DNA of 8,749 bases from Actinomycetota bacterium (lineage in GTDB: Bacteria; Actinomycetota; Actinomycetes; Actinomycetales; Microbacteriaceae). Below the pieces are notes generated by a model. The model was not told the origin of the DNA. It worked only from the letters and a program-made list of their open reading frames with translations, and ran no database searches. Both the position numbers and the translations under genes were made by a program. Shown here in pieces: positions 4,466-8,749 of the stretch. How positions within the stretch are numbered: the stretch's first letter is position 1; every line of letters begins with the position of its first letter. The stretch spans positions 1-8,749 of the forward strand of contig JAHIOK010000203.1 in assembly GCA_018895315.1 (NCBI GenBank), read 5' to 3'.

Positions 4466-5821
4466 ATGCCGGGCAACCTCACCACCGCAGAGTTGGATGC
4501 CGCGATCGAGGCAGGCGAGATCGACACCGTGATCGTCGCCTTCGCCGACGCGCAGGGCCGTCTCGTCGGCAAACGAGTCTCTGCGCGGATGTGGCGCGAT
4601 GTCGTTCTGCCTGACGGTGCGGAGGCCTGCAACTACCTGCTCTCGGTCGATGTCGACCTGAACACCGTCGACGGGTACGCGATGTCGAGTTGGGAGAAGG
4701 GCTACGGCGACATGCTGATGCTCCCCGACACCGCAACGCTGCGCCGCATCCCATGGCAGCCCGGCACCGCGCTCGTGATGGCCGATCTCGCCTGGGAGGA
4801 CCGAGCCACCGTCGTGCAGTCGCCGCGCGGCATTCTGAACCGCCAGCGCGAGCGGCTCGCCGAGCACGGCCTGATCGGCTACGCCGCCACCGAACTGGAG
4901 TTCATCGTCTTCGACGACTCGTACCGGGATGCCTGGGCCAAGGGCTATCGGTCGCTGACGCCGTCGACCGACTACAACGTCGACTACAACCTGCTGGCGA
5001 CCACCCGCATCGAGCCGCTCCTGCGCGATATCCGCAACGGCATGGAGGGTGCAGGGCTCTACAGCGAAGGGGTCAAGGGCGAGTGCAACCTCGGGCAGCA
5101 GGAGATCGGCTTCCGCTATGCCGAGGTGCTCGAAACCGCGGATCAGCACACGATCTACAAGAACGGGGCGAAGGAGATCGCCGACCGTCACGGCAAAGCG
5201 CTGACCTTCATGGCGAAGTTCAACGAGCGCGAGGGCAACAGCTGCCACATCCACCTGTCGGTGCGCGGCGAAGATGGCGCCGCGGTCATGGCCGGCGACG
5301 GAGAGCACGGGTTCAGCCCGCTGATGGGGCACTGGATCGCGGGAGTGCTGGCCACCTTGCGCGAGTTCACGCTGCTGTACGCGCCGACGATCAACTCCTA
5401 CAAGCGCTTCGCGAAGGGGTCGTTCGCGCCCACCGGGGTGGCCTGGGGAATCGATAACCGCACGTGCGCGCTGCGCGTGGTCGGCCATGGCGCGGGGCTC
5501 CGGGTGGAGAACCGCGTTCCTGGCGGCGACGTCAACCCCTACCTCGCAATCTCGGCGATCATCGCCGGTGGCCTGTACGGCATCGAGAACGAACTGCCGC
5601 TGCCCGACCCGCTCGCAGGTAATGCCTACGCCTCGGGGGCCGACACCCTGCCGACGACGTTGCGGGATGCGGCACGCCTGTTCTCCGAGTCGCCGATCGC
5701 GCGGGCGGCGTTCGGAGACGACGTCGTCGAGCACTACCTCAACCAGGCGCGCATCGAGGTCGAGGCCTTCGACGCGGCCGTGACCGATTGGGAGCGGGTT
5801 CGTGGCTTCGAACGACTCTGA
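4466..5821 (+). CDS. Glutamine-synthetase-like gamma-glutamyl-amine ligase (GlnA4/GlnA3/PuuA type)
   Basis: A 451-residue GS type I-fold enzyme that probably joins the gamma-carboxyl of glutamate to an amine using ATP, in the cytoplasm. Catalytic-domain motifs are present: TELEF with E143 and E145; GECNLGQQE (205-213) with E206 and E213; NGAKEIADRHG then NSCHIH with H261 and H263; NSYKRFAKG (310-318); NRTCALR (331-337); ENRVPGGDVNPYL (348-360). Two ammonium-handling features of true glutamine synthetase are missing: the DGSSIEGF-like loop and the flap glutamate of GYEAP, which here reads GSFAP with F320. This points to an organic amine as substrate. The adenylylation motif NLYDLP is replaced by NAYASG (386-391). 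The closest known roles are gamma-glutamylethanolamide synthetase (GlnA4 of Streptomyces coelicolor) and gamma-glutamylpolyamine synthetases. The divergent ethanolamine-like permease favours the former. It is first in an operon and overlaps the hydrolase gene by 20 bp. Confidence 0.9.
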   Translation: MPGNLTTAELDAAIEAGEIDTVIVAFADAQGRLVGKRVSARMWRDVVLPDGAEACNYLLSVDVDLNTVDGYAMSSWEKGYGDMLMLPDTATLRRIPWQPGTALVMADLAWEDRATVVQSPRGILNRQRERLAEHGLIGYAATELEFIVFDDSYRDAWAKGYRSLTPSTDYNVDYNLLATTRIEPLLRDIRNGMEGAGLYSEGVKGECNLGQQEIGFRYAEVLETADQHTIYKNGAKEIADRHGKALTFMAKFNEREGNSCHIHLSVRGEDGAAVMAGDGEHGFSPLMGHWIAGVLATLREFTLLYAPTINSYKRFAKGSFAPTGVAWGIDNRTCALRVVGHGAGLRVENRVPGGDVNPYLAISAIIAGGLYGIENELPLPDPLAGNAYASGADTLPTTLRDAARLFSESPIARAAFGDDVVEHYLNQARIEVEAFDAAVTDWERVRGFERL

Positions 5822-6581
5822 GGCGCCGGGCGGGTATTCGCGCCGGCCCGTGATCGGGCTCACCACCTACCTCGAACGCGCGAAGCAGGGAGTGTGGGAC
5901 GTGCGGGCGGGCTTCCTGCCGCAACAATACTTCGACGGCGTGACGGCATCCGGCGGGGTCGCCGTGCTGCTGCCGCCGCAGCCGTCGGCGCAGGCCGCAG
6001 CGGCGTCGGTCCTCGACGGGCTCGACGGCCTGATCCTCACCGGCGGTCTCGACGTGCAGCCCGAGCTCTACGGAGCCGAGCGGCATCCTCTCACCGATCC
6101 CGCCCGACCCGACCGCGACGACTGGGAGCTCGCGCTGTTCCGCGGGGCACAGGAGCGCGGCATTCCCGTGTTCGGCATCTGCCGCGGGCTGCAGCTCATC
6201 ACCGTCGCGCTCGGCGGCACGCTGCACCAGCATCTGCCCGATGCGCTCGGAACCGAGCGGTATCGCGTCGGAGGGGGCGTGTTCGCGACGAACACCGTCG
6301 ACGTCGCCGAGGGCACCCGGCTCGCGCAGCTGATCGGCGCGGGCCCGTTCGACGTCCACAGCTATCACCACCAGGGCGTCGACCGCCTGGGTGAGGGGGT
6401 CATCGTCACCGCGCGCACCGACGACGGCCTGGTGCAGGCCTTTGAGAGCAAGGATGGCTCGGTGCTCGCGGTCCAGTGGCATCCCGAGGAGAACACCGCT
6501 GACCGCCGCCTCTTTCTGGGGCTGGTGGCCGCCGCTTCCGTGTATGCCGAACAACGTATGTCGACGGAGGTATGTGCATGA
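5802..6581 (+). CDS. Gamma-glutamyl-amide hydrolase, class I amidotransferase-like (PuuD family)
   Basis: A 259-residue peptidase C26-type enzyme expected to cleave the gamma-glutamyl bond of the pathway end product and return glutamate. It has the GLTTY start (19-23), ILTGGLDVQPELYG (78-91), a DDWEL block (106-110), the nucleophile elbow FGICRGLQL with Cys127, SYHHQ, and WHPEE with His227 and Glu229. Cys127, His227 and Glu229 form the expected triad. No synthase domain is fused, so it should act as a hydrolase. Translation starts at GTG 5802, with GGGAG (5790-5794) seven bases upstream, so the gene overlaps the ligase by 20 bp. It overlaps the next gene by 4 bp. Tight coupling supports one pathway. 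The length is close to E. coli PuuD (about 254). Confidence 0.92.
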   Translation: MASNDSEAPGGYSRRPVIGLTTYLERAKQGVWDVRAGFLPQQYFDGVTASGGVAVLLPPQPSAQAAAASVLDGLDGLILTGGLDVQPELYGAERHPLTDPARPDRDDWELALFRGAQERGIPVFGICRGLQLITVALGGTLHQHLPDALGTERYRVGGGVFATNTVDVAEGTRLAQLIGAGPFDVHSYHHQGVDRLGEGVIVTARTDDGLVQAFESKDGSVLAVQWHPEENTADRRLFLGLVAAASVYAEQRMSTEVCA

Positions 6582-7936
6582 GCTTCACCGTGGTGAACCC
6601 CGCGACGGGCGTCGCGATCCGGGAGGTCGCGCGTGCCGACGTCGCCCTGGTCGACGAGGCCGTCGCTCGCGCCGTCATCGCACAACGGGCATGGGCGGGG
6701 TTGGCGCCGCTCGCACGGGCCGAGGCATTGCGAGCATTCGCTCGCGCGATCGAGCAGCACGGTGAGGAGCTGGCGCGGCTCGAGGTGGCGAACTCCGGGC
6801 ATCCGATCTCATCCGCCCGCTGGGAGGCTGCGCACGTCGCGCAGGTGCTCAACTACTACTCCGGGTCGCCGGAACGTCTGATCGGGCAGCAGATTCCGGT
6901 GGCGGGCGGACTCGATGTGACCTTCCACGAGCCGTACGGCGTGGTCGGGGTCATCGTGCCGTGGAACTTCCCCATGACGATCGCCTCATGGGCATTTGCG
7001 CCGGCGCTTGCGGCCGGCAATGCGGTCGTACTCAAGCCCGCCGAGCTCACACCGCTGACGGCCCTCCGCATCGGTGAGCTCGCGCTCGAGTCGGGCCTCC
7101 CCGAGGGGCTGTTCACGGTGATCACCGGGTCGGGGTCAGTGGTCGGGCAACGTTTCGTGAGCCACCCCGACGTGCGGAAGGTCGTCTTCACCGGATCGAC
7201 GGAGGTGGGCGTCTCGGTCGCGGCCGACTGCGCGCGGCTCCTCAAGCCCGTCACCCTCGAACTCGGCGGGAAAAGCGCGAACATCGTCTTCGCCGACGCC
7301 GACTTGGAGAAGGCCGCGGCGGCGACTCCCGGCTCGGTGTTCGACAACGCCGGACAGGACTGCTGTGCCCGCAGCCGCCTGCTCGTGCAGCGGAGCGTCT
7401 ACGACCGCTTCCTCGAACTGCTCGAACCCGCGGTCGCCGCGTGGCGTGTGGGAGACCCCGAGCGCGAAGACACCGAGATGGGGCCGCTCATCTCGGCCGC
7501 CCACCGCGACACCGTTGCATCCTTCGTCGACGACGCCAGGGTGGCGTTCCGCGGGGCGGCGCCGACCGGCGACGGGTTCTGGTTCGCGCCGACGGTGGTT
7601 CTGGCGGACCCTGGTGACCGGGTCGCCCAGCAGGAGATCTTCGGGCCGGTGCTCACGGTGATGCCGTTCGACGACGAAGCCGATGCCATTCGACTCGCCA
7701 ACGACACCGCGTTCGGCCTCGCAGGCTCGATCTGGACCGAAAGCCTCGGCCGGGGCATCCGGGTATCGCGCGCCGTGCGCAGCGGAGTGCTGTCGGTCAA
7801 TTCGCACTCGTCGGTGCGGTACACGACACCCTTCGGCGGGATGAAGGCGTCTGGCCTCGGGCGTGAGCTCGGCCCCGACGCCTCCGAGCACTTCACCGAG
7901 ACCAAGAACGTCTTCTACGCCACGGATGCCCCGTGA
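6578..7936 (+). CDS. NAD(P)-dependent aldehyde dehydrogenase
   Basis: A 452-residue member of the ALDH superfamily that probably oxidises a gamma-glutamyl-amino aldehyde to the acid. Catalytic residues are present: N130 in PWNFP, K153 in LKPAE, the cofactor loop GSGSVVG (184-190), E228 in LELGGKS, nucleophile C262 in GQDCCAR, and E353 in EIFGPV. The end PFGGMKASGLGRE...TETKNVF is typical. The ATG at 6578 is chosen over 6572 because GGAGG (6566-6570) is seven bases upstream and one base from the other; it gives an ATGA overlap with the hydrolase stop. The protein begins directly at VVNPATG, so the usual N-terminal strand region (GEWV-type, about 25 residues) is absent. The role fits PuuC-like or S. 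coelicolor amine pathways, but the exact aldehyde is inferred from neighbours. Confidence 0.93.
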   Translation: MSFTVVNPATGVAIREVARADVALVDEAVARAVIAQRAWAGLAPLARAEALRAFARAIEQHGEELARLEVANSGHPISSARWEAAHVAQVLNYYSGSPERLIGQQIPVAGGLDVTFHEPYGVVGVIVPWNFPMTIASWAFAPALAAGNAVVLKPAELTPLTALRIGELALESGLPEGLFTVITGSGSVVGQRFVSHPDVRKVVFTGSTEVGVSVAADCARLLKPVTLELGGKSANIVFADADLEKAAAATPGSVFDNAGQDCCARSRLLVQRSVYDRFLELLEPAVAAWRVGDPEREDTEMGPLISAAHRDTVASFVDDARVAFRGAAPTGDGFWFAPTVVLADPGDRVAQQEIFGPVLTVMPFDDEADAIRLANDTAFGLAGSIWTESLGRGIRVSRAVRSGVLSVNSHSSVRYTTPFGGMKASGLGRELGPDASEHFTETKNVFYATDAP

Positions 7937-7997
7937 CAGGGGCAGGCGGTTACGCCCGGCACACGAGTGACGTGCAGCAGCAGAACGGAGTACAGGG
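7937..7997 (+). other. Gap between aldehyde dehydrogenase and SDR genes
   Basis: 61 bp without a clear terminator or promoter. GGAG (7987-7990) is seven bases before the SDR ATG. The lack of a terminator suggests read-through from the operon. Confidence 0.5.
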
Positions 7998-8749
7998 ATG
8001 GATCTGACGCAGCGATTGAAGGACCGGGTCGCCATCATCACGGGTGGTGCCTCCGGCATCGGACTCGCCACGGCCCGTCGATTCGCGGCCGAGGGAGCGG
8101 TGGTCGTGATCGCCGACCTCGATCCGACCAGCGGAGAGGCCGCGGCATCCGAAGTGGGTGGCGTGTATCGACACGTGAATGTGGCGGACGAGGCGTCGGT
8201 CGATGCCCTCTTCGACGGCGTGGCCGATGAGTTCGGCCGTCTCGACATCGCGTTCAACAACGCCGGAATCTCGCCGCCTGACGATGACTCGATCGAGACC
8301 ACCGAGCTGCCCGCGTGGGATCGGGTGCAGGACGTCAACCTCAAGAGCGTCTACCTCTGCTCGCGTGCGGCACTGCGTCACATGGTGCCGGCGGGCCGCG
8401 GATCGATCATCAACACCGCGTCGTTCGTCGCGTTGCTGGGATCGGCGACGTCGCAGATCAGCTACACGGCGTCGAAGGGCGGAGTGCTCGCGATGACGCG
8501 CGAACTCGGGGTGCAGTTCGCTCGTCAAGGGATCAGGGTCAATGCCCTCTGCCCGGGTCCGGTGAATACGCCGCTGCTCCAGGAGCTGTTCGCCAAGGAT
8601 CCCGAACGAGCCCAGCGCCGGCTCGTGCACGTGCCGATGGGGCGGTTCGCCGAGCCCGAGGAGATGGCGGCGGCCGTGGCGTTTCTCGCGTCGGACGATG
8701 CATCGTTCATGACCGCGACGGCCTTCGTGGTCGACGGCGGCATCACCAA
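7998..8749 (+). CDS. Short-chain dehydrogenase/reductase, 3' end cut by the window
   Basis: The reading frame is open to the window end (250 codons), and the product is nearly complete, since the family signature FVVDGGIT lies at the edge. It is a classical SDR: cofactor loop TGGASGIG (15-22), D40 at the end of the second strand (IADLD), which favours NAD, NNAG (87-90), and catalytic N114, S142, Y156 and K160 (SYTASKGG). The PGPVNTPLL block (about 186-194) follows. Such proteins are often labelled 3-oxoacyl-ACP reductase, but there is no fatty acid gene here. In this context it could oxidise the alcohol of a gamma-glutamylated amino alcohol to the aldehyde used by the upstream ALDH. GGAG is seven bases before the ATG. 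Family certain, substrate inferred. Confidence 0.9.
   Translation, partial: MDLTQRLKDRVAIITGGASGIGLATARRFAAEGAVVVIADLDPTSGEAAASEVGGVYRHVNVADEASVDALFDGVADEFGRLDIAFNNAGISPPDDDSIETTELPAWDRVQDVNLKSVYLCSRAALRHMVPAGRGSIINTASFVALLGSATSQISYTASKGGVLAMTRELGVQFARQGIRVNALCPGPVNTPLLQELFAKDPERAQRRLVHVPMGRFAEPEEMAAAVAFLASDDASFMTATAFVVDGGIT

Noticed and set aside
4016..5866. 616-codon open frame on the minus strand across the ligase gene
   Set aside because: It lies antisense to a gene with clear GS motifs, has a low-complexity Arg/Asp/Val-rich product, and arises from GC bias at third positions.
7136..8344. 402-codon minus-strand open frame over the ALDH and SDR genes
   Set aside because: It is a shadow of two well-supported plus-strand genes, spans their boundary and shows no motifs.
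7998..8749. Fatty-acid 3-oxoacyl-ACP reductase (FabG)
   Set aside because: The SDR fold is right, but D40 favours NAD rather than NADPH and the neighbours are amine-catabolism genes, so a FabG role is not supported.

Overview
The window looks like chromosomal DNA of a high-GC actinobacterium, most likely a member of the Microbacteriaceae such as Microbacterium. The grounds are the strong G/C bias at third codon positions, a ClpC-type Clp ATPase, a mycobacterial-type stand-alone N-acetylglutamate synthase, leaderless-looking promoters, and heavy use of the word GGATGC/GCATCC. No mobile element, tRNA, rRNA or CRISPR array is visible.

Left part (1-2721) is housekeeping. It holds the C-terminal end of clpC, cut by the window edge and followed by a perfect 15-bp hairpin terminator. 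Next come a GNAT N-acetylglutamate synthase (arginine biosynthesis) and a membrane-anchored protein with a Pro/Ala/Ser/Thr-rich stalk and a four-cysteine extracytoplasmic domain. A 261-bp intergenic region follows, then a small SseB-like protein. The three complete genes share one start geometry: a TANNNT -10 hexamer, exactly six bases, then ATG. This is the layout expected for leaderless mRNAs. The intergenic region (2047-2307) is unusually structured: a perfect DnaA box, repeated GTCCCC words, two mini-hairpins with the same seven-base loop, and a long GC-rich hairpin.

Right part (2728-8749) is an amine-catabolism locus. An APC-family permease most like ethanolamine permeases is transcribed leftwards. 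Divergently, across a 181-bp regulatory region with nested inverted repeats, runs an apparent operon. It encodes a glutamine-synthetase-like gamma-glutamyl-amine ligase, a PuuD-like gamma-glutamyl hydrolase (20-bp overlap), an aldehyde dehydrogenase (ATGA overlap) and, 61 bp on, a short-chain dehydrogenase cut by the right edge.

Read together, the genes suggest uptake of ethanolamine or a similar amino alcohol and gamma-glutamylation of the amine. The alcohol would be oxidised to an aldehyde by the SDR and to an acid by the aldehyde dehydrogenase. Hydrolysis would release glutamate plus an amino acid (glycine, if the substrate is ethanolamine). This would be a cobalamin- and microcompartment-independent alternative to EutBC. 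The ligase lacks residues that classical glutamine synthetase uses to handle ammonium. The order of steps and the substrate are inferred; the enzyme families are clear from motifs.
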